From Bog-532 sp963828445 (GTDB lineage: Bacteria > Actinomycetota > Actinomycetes > Streptosporangiales > Streptosporangiaceae), in NCBI GenBank assembly GCA_963828445.1, contig CAWHFP010000013.1:56690-120689 (forward strand): 64,000 bases of DNA. The letters run 5' to 3'. Under the pieces are notes generated by a model that was not told the origin of the DNA, made no database searches, and worked only from the letters and a program-made list of their open reading frames with translations. A program made the position numbers and the translations under genes. Of this stretch, positions 17,528-26,074 are shown in pieces (position 1 is the first letter of the stretch; each line of letters opens with the position of its first letter).

Positions 17528-19882
17528 GTGAACAGGCTGCGCCAGGGTGTGGTCTGGCTGCGGACGCGGGACGCCGGCCTGCTCGCGCTGCGGCGCTCGG
17601 GCCGGGCCGCGATCGTCATGCCGGCCCTGCTGGCGCTGAGCATCAAGGTGATCGGCAACCCGGTCATGGCCACGTTCGCCGCGTTCGGGTCGCTGTCCAT
17701 GCTGCTGTTCGTGGCGTTCGGCGGCCGGGTGCGGGAGCGGCTGCCGGACCAGACCGCGCTGATCCTGACCGGGGCGATCTTCGCCTGCCTGGGCACGCTG
17801 GCTTCACGGGCGGCCTGGCTGGCCGCGCTGGCCATGTTCATCGTCGGCTTCTGCGTCCTGTTCGCCGGGGTGGTCAGCTCGGCCCTGGCCGGGGCGTCGA
17901 CCTCGCTGCTGCTGGCGTTCATCCTGCCGGTCTCGCTCCCCGGGCCGGTCAGCTCGATCCCGGACCGGCTGGCCGGATGGCTGCTGGCCGGGGCGGTATC
18001 GCTGCTGGCCATCACGCTGCTCTGGCCGGCCCCGGCCCGGGACCCGCTGCGGCGGCCACTGGTTCAGGCTCTCACCGCCCTGGTCGCGCGGCTGCGGGCC
18101 GAGGCCGGGTTCGCCCGGGCCGCCAACGGTGCCAGCGACGCTGCGGGCGCCGCGCGGGCCCAGCTGGAAACCGCCACCGCCGCGGCCAACGCGGCCGTGA
18201 CCGGCCTGCGGACCTCGTTCTTCGCCACCCCCTACCGGCCGACCGGGCTCACCACCGCGGCCCGCACCCTGGTCCGGCTGGTGGACGAGTGCATCTGGCT
18301 GCAGGCGGTGATGGACCAGATGCCCAGCACCGGCCACCACTTCAGCGAAGAGGTGTGCGCGGTCAAGGCGGCCGCGGCCGACCTGCTCGAGCAGGGCACG
18401 GCGCTGGTGGACGCCGGGCACGGGCCGCTGGACTCGCTGCGGCCGGGCCTGGACCGGCTGGAGCAGGCCCGGGCCGCCATGGAGAACGCGGCCATGTCCC
18501 TGGCCGGGGTGGGTTCCGGCCTGCCGGGTGACAGCGCCGATGAGGCCGAACAGTACGTGTCCGGGCTGGAGCCCTCGTTCCGGGGCCAGGAGCTGAGCTT
18601 CGTGGCCTCGGCCATGGCGTCCAACATCCAGCTCGCCGTGGCCGCCCTGCAACGACCCTGGTGGCAGCAGCTGATCGGGCGTCAGCCGGACGGCGCCAGC
18701 GGCACGCTGTCGTCGGTGCAGGAACGAGCCGGAGCCCACGTCCAGCCGCACTCGGTCTGGCTGCACAACAGCGTCCGCGGCGCGATCGCGCTGGGCCTGG
18801 CCGTGCTGGTGTCCGACCTGCTGGGGGTCCAGCACTCGTTCTGGGTGGTGCTCGGCACGCTGAGCGTGCTGCGGTCCAGCGCGTTCAGCACCGGGCAGAA
18901 CGTGCTGCGGGGGCTGCTCGGCAACCTGGCCGGCTTCGTGATCGGCGGCCTGCTGGTGCTGGCCATCGGCACCAACCAGACCGTGCTGTGGATCCTGCTG
19001 CCGATCGCCGTGCTGGTGGCCGGGCTGGCCCCGGCGGTCATCTCGTTCGCGGCGGGCCAGGCCAGCTTCACCATCACCCTGCTGATCCTCTACAACATCA
19101 TCGCCCCGGCCGGCTGGAAGGTCGGCCTGGTCCGGATCGAGGACGTGGCCATCGGCGGTTTGGTCAGCCTGGTGGTCGGGGTGCTGTTCTGGCCCCGTGG
19201 CGCGGCCTCGGCCCTGGGCACCGCCCTGGCCGGCGCCTACGCCGAGACCGCTCGCTACCTGAGCAGCGCGGTCACCTACGGGGTGCTGCGCTGCGACGAG
19301 ATGCTGCCGTCCGCCCCGCCGCCCCGGGAGGAGAGCCTGCGGGCGGCGGCGGCCGGACGCCGGCTGGACGACGCCTTCCGCAGCTACCTGGCCGAGAGCG
19401 GGGCCAAGCACCTGCCGTTGCCGGAGGTGACCACGCTGCTGACCGGGGTCACGGTGCTGCGGCTGTCGGCCGACGCCGTGGTCGACCTGTGGAGCCGGGA
19501 CGACGGCAAGCCGTCCGGAGACCGGACCGCGGCCCGCACCGAGGTACTGGCCGCGGTGGGCCAGGTCACCGCCTGGTACCAGGCCATGGCGGCCGCCCTG
19601 ACCGGGTCCGGTGCGGTACCGGCCGGGCTGCCGCCGGACGTGGCGGCCGACGGCCGGCTGACCAACGCGGTCCGGCACGACCTGACCGGTGAGGACGGCC
19701 AGGGCACGGCCATCGCGGTCAAGATGATCTGGACCGCCGACCACGTCGCCGTGGCCCGTCGCCTGCAAGGCCGGATCGCCGACCCGGTCCGCGTCGCGGT
19801 CGACGTCCGCCAGCGCACCCAGCGCCTGTTCCCGGCCGGCCGCCGCCGGGCCACCGAACCGTCCGCGGTCACGCCCGGCTGA
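17528..19882 (+). CDS. FUSC family inner membrane protein
   Basis: Predicted transporter-like membrane protein of 784 aa with the duplicated FUSC/aromatic-acid-exporter architecture. A first hydrophobic block lies at about residues 30-175 (VIGNPVMATFAAFGSLSMLL and LPVSLPGPVSSIPDR are typical), followed by a cytosolic helical region and then a second block at about 420-560 (LLGVQHSFWVVLGTLSVLRS, FTITLLILYNIIAPAGW, VEDVAIGG-like). A further soluble helical tail follows. GTG 17528 is used, 36 bp after the transketolase stop, with a G-rich stretch upstream. The last 14 bp overlap the convergent NmrA-type gene. Substrate unknown; relatives are linked to efflux of aromatic acids. Confidence 0.88.
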   Translation: MNRLRQGVVWLRTRDAGLLALRRSGRAAIVMPALLALSIKVIGNPVMATFAAFGSLSMLLFVAFGGRVRERLPDQTALILTGAIFACLGTLASRAAWLAALAMFIVGFCVLFAGVVSSALAGASTSLLLAFILPVSLPGPVSSIPDRLAGWLLAGAVSLLAITLLWPAPARDPLRRPLVQALTALVARLRAEAGFARAANGASDAAGAARAQLETATAAANAAVTGLRTSFFATPYRPTGLTTAARTLVRLVDECIWLQAVMDQMPSTGHHFSEEVCAVKAAAADLLEQGTALVDAGHGPLDSLRPGLDRLEQARAAMENAAMSLAGVGSGLPGDSADEAEQYVSGLEPSFRGQELSFVASAMASNIQLAVAALQRPWWQQLIGRQPDGASGTLSSVQERAGAHVQPHSVWLHNSVRGAIALGLAVLVSDLLGVQHSFWVVLGTLSVLRSSAFSTGQNVLRGLLGNLAGFVIGGLLVLAIGTNQTVLWILLPIAVLVAGLAPAVISFAAGQASFTITLLILYNIIAPAGWKVGLVRIEDVAIGGLVSLVVGVLFWPRGAASALGTALAGAYAETARYLSSAVTYGVLRCDEMLPSAPPPREESLRAAAAGRRLDDAFRSYLAESGAKHLPLPEVTTLLTGVTVLRLSADAVVDLWSRDDGKPSGDRTAARTEVLAAVGQVTAWYQAMAAALTGSGAVPAGLPPDVAADGRLTNAVRHDLTGEDGQGTAIAVKMIWTADHVAVARRLQGRIADPVRVAVDVRQRTQRLFPAGRRRATEPSAVTPG

Positions 19883-20705
19883 ACTCTCCAGCGTGGGTGT
19901 GGGCCCAGTCGCGGAACGTCCGCGGCGCGCGGCCCAGCAGGTCTTCGGTGGTCCCGGTGACCTGGTCGTCCAGGTAGGTGCCGCCCCGGGAGAACTCGAA
20001 GAACGCCTCGACCATCGGCGCGGGCATGGCCGCGCTCATCGCGGACCGGGCGTCCTGGTCGGACTGCGGCACCAGGCGCAGGTCCCGGCCGAGGACCTGG
20101 CCCAGGATGGTCAGCCGCTCGGCGGGCAGCAGGGGCGTCGGGCCGGTCAGCCGGTAGCTGCGGCCCGCGTGCTCCTGCTCGGTCAGGGCCCGGGCCGCCA
20201 CCGCGCCGATATCGAACGGGTCGATGACCGCCACCGGCAGGTCCGCGAACGGCTCGCGCACCGTGTCCCCGTCGTTCAGCTGCGGCCGCCAGCGCAGCGC
20301 GTTGGACATGAAGCCGCTGGGCCGCAGCACGGTCCAGGTCAGCGCGGAGTCGCGGACGGCGGCCTCGGAGACCACGTTGAACCGGACCACGTAGTTGTCC
20401 AGGTTGCCGCCGACGACAGCGCCGCTGGACAGCAGCACCACCCGGCGCACCCCGGCGTCGGCCATCCGGGCCAGCAATCCCGGCGCGTCCGGGTACCCGG
20501 CCAGCAGGAACACCGCGCTCACCCCGTCGAACGCCCCACTCAGGGTGCCCGGGTCGGTCAGGTCGCCCGGGACCGGGGTCACCCCGGCGGGCAGCCGGGC
20601 CGCGGCCGGGTCCCGGGTCAGGGCCCGGACCGGATGGCCCGCGGCGGCCACCGCCCGCGCCACCTCCATCCCGACGTTGCCGGTCGCCCCGGTCACCAGA
20701 ATCAC
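19869..20705 (-). CDS. NmrA-like NAD(P)H-binding reductase
   Basis: Atypical short-chain dehydrogenase of 278 aa. The N-terminal dinucleotide motif is ILVTGATGNVGMEVARAV (GxxGxxG), with PVRALTRDPAAARLP for cofactor ribose/phosphate recognition and VRRVVLLSSGAVVGG in the position of the catalytic strand. The catalytic YxxxK is not obvious, as in NmrA/HSCARG and azoreductase-type members. The GTG start at 20705 follows GAGGGGG and overlaps a possible TGA of the upstream membrane gene (GTGA), suggesting coupling. Its 3' end overlaps the FUSC gene end by 14 bp in convergent orientation. Role probably redox sensing or reduction of small quinone/azo compounds; not specific. Confidence 0.88.
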   Translation of the reverse strand: MILVTGATGNVGMEVARAVAAAGHPVRALTRDPAAARLPAGVTPVPGDLTDPGTLSGAFDGVSAVFLLAGYPDAPGLLARMADAGVRRVVLLSSGAVVGGNLDNYVVRFNVVSEAAVRDSALTWTVLRPSGFMSNALRWRPQLNDGDTVREPFADLPVAVIDPFDIGAVAARALTEQEHAGRSYRLTGPTPLLPAERLTILGQVLGRDLRLVPQSDQDARSAMSAAMPAPMVEAFFEFSRGGTYLDDQVTGTTEDLLGRAPRTFRDWAHTHAGEFSRA

Positions 20706-21258
20706 TCGCGCCCCCCTCGTATTGGTGATCTTCTGCCCGGCACCATAACTGGGCCGCGGCCGCCTGACGATTGAGTTCCAGCGCCCGGGCCGCCTTGCGG
20801 CGCTGAATGCGCGGCACCCAGATCGTCTGCACCGTGGCCTGGACCATCATGAGCGGGCCGTACCAGAGGAGGAACACCAGGCGTGCTGGCGCGTGGCCGA
20901 GAACAACCACCACGATGCCCAGGACCACGACAGCCGCGCCCGATCCGATCCAGACCAGGCCCGCGACCAGTAGCAGGCGCTGGCCCGGCGCCCGCCCCTT
21001 GACGGTCTGGGCAGCCAGCCAGTGGGCCGCGTCCTCCAGGGCCGGGTCACCGACCCGCTCGCCCCGGGCCACGGCCTGCTGGATCCGCACGCAGGCCCGC
21101 CAGTCCAGTCCGTACCGCTCGTGCAGCCACTGGCCGGTCTTCCCGTAGCCGGGCCGCAACGGCTTGGGCGGGCGGTCGGCCATGCCCCGGGTCACCAGCA
21201 TGATGGTGAGCGGGAACCCGACCGCCACCACCACCAGTACGCCCAGCGCCCACCACAC
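20706..21258 (-). CDS. small integral membrane protein, 3' end unresolved
   Basis: From GTG 21258 a protein with three hydrophobic segments can be read (ALGVLVVVAVGFPLTIMLV, then LLLVAGLVWIGSGAAVVVLG, then a third ending VFLLWYGPLMMVQATVQ). A soluble stretch PGYGKTGQWLHERYGLDWRA lies between the first two, and the tail RIQRRKAARALELNRQAAA is basic. The reading frame stays open through the following NmrA gene down to 19384, so the true stop is not visible. A one-base change near 20740 would give a TGA overlapping the GTG start of the next gene. No family recognised. The end given here is the start of the downstream gene. Confidence 0.55.
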
Positions 21259-21344
21259 GGCCGTTCGGTACCCGGCCCGGAACGTCCCAATCGTCCGGCC
21301 GTCGCGGGCGATGATTTCCGTACGGGCCAGCCGTCTGAGGGAGC

Positions 21345-21953
21345 ATGAGCCTTGTTACCTGCCACATGTCCATCTCCCTCGACGGCTACGTGGCCGGACC
21401 GGATCAGGGACCCGACGACCCGGTCGGGGCGGGCGGCCTGCGGCTGCACGAATGGCACTGGCACGCGGGCGAGCCCGGCCACGAGGCCGACCTGGCCATG
21501 CGCGACGAAATCATGAAGCCGCGCGGCGCCTACGTGATGGGGCGCAACATGTTCGGCCCGATCCGCGGCGAGTGGGACGGCGACTGGCGCGGCTGGTGGG
21601 GCGAGGAGCCGCCGTACCACGCGCCGGTGTTCGTGCTGACCCACCACCGGCACGACCCGATCGAGATGAAGGGCGGCACGACCTTCCACTTCGTCACCGA
21701 CGGGTTCGAATCGGCGCTGGCCCAGGCGATCGAGGTCGCCCGCGGCGCCGAGGTCGACATCGCCGGCGGCGCTTCGGCGGTGCGGCAGGCCTTCGCGGCC
21801 GGAGCTGTCGACGAGCTGGTGCTGCACGTGGTGCCGGTGCTGCTGGGCCGGGGCGAGCGGCTGTTCGACGGCGTGGCCGACCCCGGCTTCACCCCGGTCG
21901 AGGTCGTGCCCACCCCGTACGCCACCCACCTCCGCTATCGAGTCGGTTCCTGA
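21345..21953 (+). CDS. dihydrofolate reductase family protein (RibD C-terminal fold)
   Basis: A 202-aa protein of the DHFR/RibD-C superfamily: N-terminal CHMSISLDGYVAGPDQGPDD, then GAYVMGRNMFGPIRGEWDGD, PVFVLTHHRHDPIEMKGGTT and the NADPH-site strand VDIAGGASAVRQAFAAGAVD, ending ELVLHVVPVLLGRGERLFDG. These are the usual landmarks of actinobacterial dihydrofolate reductase family reductases; most have no proven substrate. ATG 21345 follows TGAGGGAG. It is divergent from the membrane protein gene, with about 86 bp between. Confidence 0.9.
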   Translation: MSLVTCHMSISLDGYVAGPDQGPDDPVGAGGLRLHEWHWHAGEPGHEADLAMRDEIMKPRGAYVMGRNMFGPIRGEWDGDWRGWWGEEPPYHAPVFVLTHHRHDPIEMKGGTTFHFVTDGFESALAQAIEVARGAEVDIAGGASAVRQAFAAGAVDELVLHVVPVLLGRGERLFDGVADPGFTPVEVVPTPYATHLRYRVGS

Positions 21954-21974
21954 TCACCAGCTGGAGACAAGGCC

Positions 21975-21989
21975 TAGAATCATCGCTCG
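21975..21989 (+). promoter_or_regulatory. leaderless promoter -10 box
   Basis: TAGAAT at 21975-21980 ends 8 nt before the GTG at 21989, so transcription would begin at the start codon. No Shine-Dalgarno sequence precedes that GTG, in keeping with a leaderless mRNA. Confidence 0.55.
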
Positions 21990-22696
21990 TGAGCGAAATG
22001 GCGGAACTGCTGGTCAGCCACCTGCTGACCACCATCGAGGCCCAGGGGCGGCTGGCCGAGGTCATCGGCGACAAGCCCTGGTCGGTCGATGTGGCCGGCG
22101 GGACGCTCAGCTTCGCCGATGGCCCCTCATACCGGACCGACCTGGTCGGCAGCGCGGCCGCCGACCCCGGCACCTGGCTGTGGGCGTGGGCCAACCAGCA
22201 CCTGCCCGAGGGCGCGGGCGCGGCCAGCGACCGGCTTCGCCGTTACGGCAAGGAACACTCGATCGACCTGCTGACCACGCCGTCGATGCCGCTGAGCGAG
22301 CCGCCGGACGGGATCGACCCGCACCTGGCCGGTCTGCTGGCCACGCCGCTGCTGGACGGTGACGCCTACTTCCTGGCCCAGAACGGGCCGCAGACCGTGG
22401 TCCTCGTGCTGCACGATCCTGGCCTGCGCCCGGGCCCGCTGACCGGCGCGGACCTGCGGACCACGGTCATGTCGGGCATCGGCATGTACGGCACGGACCA
22501 CCGGGCCGCGATCCGCGCCTACCTGACCGGCCGGGGCGCCGAGCTGACCGAGAACGACACCGAGTGGGTGGCCCGGACCGCCGACGGCCAGGAGACCCAC
22601 GTGACCTTCGACGGCCAGGGCCGGCTGGCCGGGGTCAACGCCACGCTCAGCCCGGATCCGCCGGAGCCCAAGCGCCGCCGCTTCTGGCGCCGCTAG
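21989..22696 (+). CDS. DUF6882-like hypothetical protein
   Basis: A 235-aa soluble protein that begins VSEMAELLVSHLLTTIEAQG and contains TWLWAWANQHLPEGAGAASD, a signature seen in actinobacterial DUF6882 proteins (GTWLWAWAN). The middle reads YFLAQNGPQTVVLVLHDPGL and the end is very basic (PEPKRRRFWRR). No catalytic motif is visible. GTG 21989 is chosen because a TAGAAT -10 box places the transcript start there; ATG 21998 is the alternative. The 3' end overlaps the convergent O-methyltransferase by 4 bp. Confidence 0.72.
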   Translation: MSEMAELLVSHLLTTIEAQGRLAEVIGDKPWSVDVAGGTLSFADGPSYRTDLVGSAAADPGTWLWAWANQHLPEGAGAASDRLRRYGKEHSIDLLTTPSMPLSEPPDGIDPHLAGLLATPLLDGDAYFLAQNGPQTVVLVLHDPGLRPGPLTGADLRTTVMSGIGMYGTDHRAAIRAYLTGRGAELTENDTEWVARTADGQETHVTFDGQGRLAGVNATLSPDPPEPKRRRFWRR

Positions 22697-23367
22697 CCGC
22701 CCGTCCAGCAGCTGATCTCCATCCCGTCCTCGACCGGGAAGCTGACCGTGACGTAGCCGTGGGCCGGGTCGCGGACGTAGGCCAGGTAACCGGCCACGCT
22801 CGGGAACGTGCTGTCGTCCGCCACGACCAGGGCTCCCGGGGCCAGCCTGGGCTCGAGCAGGCGCAGGACCGGCAGGTACAGGTCCTTCCAGCCGTCCAGC
22901 AGCACCAGCCCGATGGGCCCGGGCACGTTGGCCAGGGTCTGCTGGGCGTCGCCGGTCAGCACGGTCACCGGGCCGTCCACCCCGGCCGCGCTCAGGTTGG
23001 CCCGGGCCTGGTCCACCTTGGCCCGGCTCAGCTCGGTGGTGACGACCTGGCCGTCGCCGTTGTCGATGACCGCGGCGGCCAGATGGATGGTCGAGATCCC
23101 GAACGACGTGCCGAACTCGACCACGGTCCGCGGCCGGGCGGCCCGGGTCAGCGCGTACAGCAGCTGGCCACCGTCGCGGGACACCGGCATGTAGACGTTC
23201 CGCAGGTGGTCGGCCCGCTCCTGCGCGGTGAGCTCGCGGGCCGGGGCGGCGGGCGCCTGGCCCGGCCCGGCCGCCGCTTCCTGGGCTTCCTGGGTCTCGG
23301 CCGCGGCGAACAGCCGGCTCAGAACGTCCTGGGCGGGCTGGGTGGTGAGGGTACTGGTCATACCCAT
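22693..23367 (-). CDS. class I SAM-dependent O-methyltransferase
   Basis: A 224-aa methyltransferase of the caffeoyl-CoA/catechol O-methyltransferase-like group. SAM motif I is VVEFGTSFGISTIHLAAAV, the acidic strand 2 is VVTTELSRAKVDQARANL, and GPIGLVLLDGWKDLYLPVLR carries the metal- or substrate-side aspartate. PGALVVADDSTFPSVAGYLA follows. ATG 23367 (or 23361) opens the frame directly beside the palindrome at 23375-23390, which is shared with the divergent MarR gene. Acceptor unknown. Regulation by the MarR protein is inferred from the shared operator. Confidence 0.9.
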   Translation of the reverse strand: MGMTSTLTTQPAQDVLSRLFAAAETQEAQEAAAGPGQAPAAPARELTAQERADHLRNVYMPVSRDGGQLLYALTRAARPRTVVEFGTSFGISTIHLAAAVIDNGDGQVVTTELSRAKVDQARANLSAAGVDGPVTVLTGDAQQTLANVPGPIGLVLLDGWKDLYLPVLRLLEPRLAPGALVVADDSTFPSVAGYLAYVRDPAHGYVTVSFPVEDGMEISCWTGG

Positions 23368-23374
23368 CAGACTA

Positions 23375-23390
23375 GACGCAACGTTGCGTC
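23375..23390. promoter_or_regulatory. perfect 16-bp palindrome, probable MarR operator
   Basis: GACGCAACGTTGCGTC reads identically on both strands and lies 7 bp upstream of the O-methyltransferase start. Flanking CTAGAC and GTCTAG extend the symmetry imperfectly. It lies between the divergent O-methyltransferase and MarR genes, and the shape fits a MarR-family dimer site. Confidence 0.7.
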
Positions 23391-23427
23391 CAGTCTAGAT
23401 ATCGAAGGTGGATTGCTGCGGCGCCGG

Positions 23428-23606
23428 GCCAAGCTGGGAGTGAAGCCGGTTGGGGCCACATGGGGCGGGGCCAGACTGGGGTGAGGCCAGGTTGGAGCGG
23501 GCCGGGTTCGCGGGGAAGCCAGGTTCGGGGGAACCGAGCCGGGAGCCAGGTTGGGGCGGGGCCGACCGGGACGTGGCCCAGGTTGGGGTGAGGCCGGGAC
23601 GGGCGG
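23428..23606. repeat. degenerate ~16-bp G-rich tandem array
   Basis: About ten imperfect units of the form GCCAGGTTGGGGTGAG or GCCAGGTTGGGGCGGG fill the leader region between the palindrome and the MarR start. Units vary from about 15 to 27 bp. No ORF with coding character covers it. The G runs could form secondary structure in the marR leader or merely reflect slippage. Confidence 0.65.
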
Positions 23607-23621
23607 CTTACACTCGCTGCG

Positions 23622-24102
23622 GTGAGCTCCGATGTCCTGCACCAGCTCGCCGACGCGCTGAACGAGCTGATGCTGCCCAGCAATCGCGGCCGGCTGTGCG
23701 CGCCGGTGATCGCGGCCGCGCCGGGAAGCGTGGACGGGCAGGCCTACTTCGTGCTGAGCACGCTGGCCCGGACCGGGCCGCTGACCGTGGCCCGGCTGGC
23801 CGAGCACATCGGCATCGACCGCTCCGGGACCAGCCGCTACGCCGACCGCCTGCAGCAGGCCGGGCTACTGGAACGCCAGCCCGACCCGGCCGACCGGCGC
23901 ATGTCGCTGATCAGCCTGACCCCGGAGGGGGCCCGGCTGGCCCGCCAGCTGGCCGACGTGCTGGCCGGCCATCTGCGCGACCTGACCGACGGCTGGGCCG
24001 ATGGCCAGGTCCAGGCGCTGGCGGGCAGCCTGGACCGCCTGCTGGCCGCGACCGCGCCTGGGTCGGTGCCCGGGCCCGGTCAGGCCGAACGTGAACGAGT
24101 AG
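23622..24102 (+). CDS. MarR family transcriptional regulator, 3' end uncertain
   Basis: Winged-helix MarR protein: VDGQAYFVLSTLARTGPLT precedes the recognition helix in VARLAEHIGIDRSGTSRYAD, and the wing is LERQPDPADRRMSLISLTPE. The C-terminal dimerisation helix ends near residue 150 (QALAGSLDRLLAATAPG). GTG 23622 is the start. The frame has no stop until 25757, running antisense through the dipZ gene. A one-base change in the G/C run at 24067-24078 would give a stop at 24100-24102, and I use that end. It probably controls the divergent O-methyltransferase through the palindrome at 23375-23390. Confidence 0.75.
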
Positions 24103-25985
24103 GCGTTCAGGCCGGGCGACAGGGCCAGCTTGACCCTGCCGCTCTGCTGTTTGCTCAGGTGCACCACGGTGTAGATGTCCGGCGCGCCGGACACCCGGTA
24201 CGAGGTCGACTTTCCGTTCACGGTGGCGGTGAGGGTCCCGGTGCCACCCACGTCGAGGTAGACGTCGGCGGCGGTGAAGTTCAGCTCGATGGCGGCGTTA
24301 TTACCCGAGGTCAGGTCCTCGCCGCCCACGGTCCAGGTCCCGGACAGGGCCCACTCGTTGTCACCCAGCTGAGCCGGGAAGTGGAACGGCTGGGTGCCGC
24401 TGGCCGCGGTGGCGCCCCCGTAGTTCTGGGCTCGCTGGGACCCGAGGTAGCTCTCGGGAGTCTGGTCGGTCGAGGTCGGCGTGGTGTCCGCCACCTGGGT
24501 GGCCGGCGGCAAGGTGGCCGACGGGTGGGCCGCGGACAGCAGCTGCCGGATCAGGCTCTCGGTCCCGGCGTAGTCGCCCTCGCCGACGCTGACGTGCCGG
24601 ACGTGGCCGGTGGAGTCGATCAGGTAGTCGGCGGGCCAGGACTCGTTGCTGTAGTTGTCCCAGGTCTTGTAGTCGTTGTCCAGGGCCACCGGGTAGGTGA
24701 TGCCGAGCCGCCCGATGCCCGCGTGCACGTTGCTGGGCACGTGCTCGAACGCGTACTCGGGCGTGTGCACCCCGATGACCACGAGCCCGTTCTGGCGGTA
24801 GTCGGAGTACCAGGCTTCGACGTGCTTGATCGCCCGCTGGCAGTTGATGCAGGAGTAGGCCCAGAAATCGACCAGCACGACCTTGCCCTTGAGCGAGCTG
24901 AGGCTGAGCGGCTGGTCCCCGGCGGTGTTGAACCACTGCTGGATGCCGGCCAGGGCCGGTGCGGTCCCGCAGTTCTCCAGCCGGGTCGATGGGCTGTTGG
25001 CGCACGAGGTCAGCGAGGTGGCCGGTCCCTCGTTCAGCACCTTGGAGGTGTGCCCGGTCTTGTTGAGGTCGTTGTTGAGGCTGGAGGTGTAGTCGGGGAT
25101 GGCCCGCTGCAGGGCGTCGGTCACGTTGAAGGTCAGGGCCACCGCCAGCGCCACCAGCACGGCCCCGGCCGCGAAGCGCACCCCACGCTGCCGGGTCCGG
25201 AACGCCCGCACGCGCTCGGCCACGCCCCGGCCGGCCAGCGCGAAAATCAGCAGCGGGAACGCGGTCCCGACCGCGAAGGCGAGGGTCAGCGCGACCGTGG
25301 CCACCCCGATCCGGCCCGTGGCCCCGGCCACGGTGATCGCGGCCAGCACCGGCCCGGCGCACGGCACGTACACCGCGCCGAGGGCCAGGCCGAGCACGAA
25401 ACCGCCGTGCCCCTGGCCGACCCGGCGCTGCGGGATCCGCGCGAACGGCCGCTCCAGCAGGTCCTGGACCCGGGGCACCATCATGGCCACCCCGACCACC
25501 ACCAGCACGACCAGGCCGACCCAGCGGATGATGTCCTTGGGCACCGGCAGCGCGCTGAGGACCAGGGTCCCGAGCAGCGTGAACACGCTGAAGCTCAGGG
25601 CCAGTCCGGCCACCACCAGGTACGGGCGCCTGCCGTCCGCCCGCGATGGCGCGGCGGCGGCCGCGGCCTCCGGCCCGGTGGTGACCACATCGGACGGGGC
25701 GGCAGGCTCCGGTCCGTCCTGAGTGGGGAGAGTTACCGCGCGACCTTCGACGGATGAATCGGCCTGAGCCGTCGCGGACGGGACGGTGACCGCGGCCGGG
25801 GTGCTGGTGGCGGCAGCAGCCGTGGCGGTGCTGGCGGCCCCGGTCTCCGATCGGGTGGCCCGGGCCCCCTGCGCCCCGCCGGACAGGAAGATCACCGGCA
25901 GGACCGGCAGGACACAGGGCGAGATGCCGGTGATCAGGCCACCCACCAACCCGATCAGGATGAGCGTTATCAGGGCAACCTCCAC
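23865..25985 (-). CDS. DipZ-like CcdA/thioredoxin fusion (cytochrome c biogenesis/disulfide reductase)
   Basis: Membrane thiol-disulfide protein of up to 706 aa. The N-terminal CcdA-like part has SPCVLPVLPVIF and VYVPCAGPVLAAI, whose cysteines carry electrons across the membrane. An Ala/Thr-rich insert lies at about residues 42-118. A TlpA-like thioredoxin domain follows with CINC (FWAYSCINCQRAIKHVEAW), then the DipZ C-terminal beta-sandwich (FPAQLGDNEWALSGTWTVGG to SPGLNAYSFTFG). The family normally ends at that FTFG, here near 24084. The frame continues 73 codons to a stop at 23865 over the convergent MarR gene, so the last part is doubtful. Start is GTG 25985. It probably supplies reductant to extracytoplasmic proteins. 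Confidence 0.85.
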   Translation of the reverse strand: MEVALITLILIGLVGGLITGISPCVLPVLPVIFLSGGAQGARATRSETGAASTATAAAATSTPAAVTVPSATAQADSSVEGRAVTLPTQDGPEPAAPSDVVTTGPEAAAAAAPSRADGRRPYLVVAGLALSFSVFTLLGTLVLSALPVPKDIIRWVGLVVLVVVGVAMMVPRVQDLLERPFARIPQRRVGQGHGGFVLGLALGAVYVPCAGPVLAAITVAGATGRIGVATVALTLAFAVGTAFPLLIFALAGRGVAERVRAFRTRQRGVRFAAGAVLVALAVALTFNVTDALQRAIPDYTSSLNNDLNKTGHTSKVLNEGPATSLTSCANSPSTRLENCGTAPALAGIQQWFNTAGDQPLSLSSLKGKVVLVDFWAYSCINCQRAIKHVEAWYSDYRQNGLVVIGVHTPEYAFEHVPSNVHAGIGRLGITYPVALDNDYKTWDNYSNESWPADYLIDSTGHVRHVSVGEGDYAGTESLIRQLLSAAHPSATLPPATQVADTTPTSTDQTPESYLGSQRAQNYGGATAASGTQPFHFPAQLGDNEWALSGTWTVGGEDLTSGNNAAIELNFTAADVYLDVGGTGTLTATVNGKSTSYRVSGAPDIYTVVHLSKQQSGRVKLALSPGLNAYSFTFGLTGPGHRPRRGRGQQAVQAARQRLDLAIGPAVGQVAQMAGQHVGQLAGQPGPLRGQADQRHAPVGRVGLAFQ

Positions 25986-26074
25986 GGCCGAAGCGACCCG
26001 GCGGCCACCAGGCTGGTTCCGGCTCCCCTGCTTTTATACGGCCGGAACGGGCAAAAGGTTTCCCCGATCGGCCA

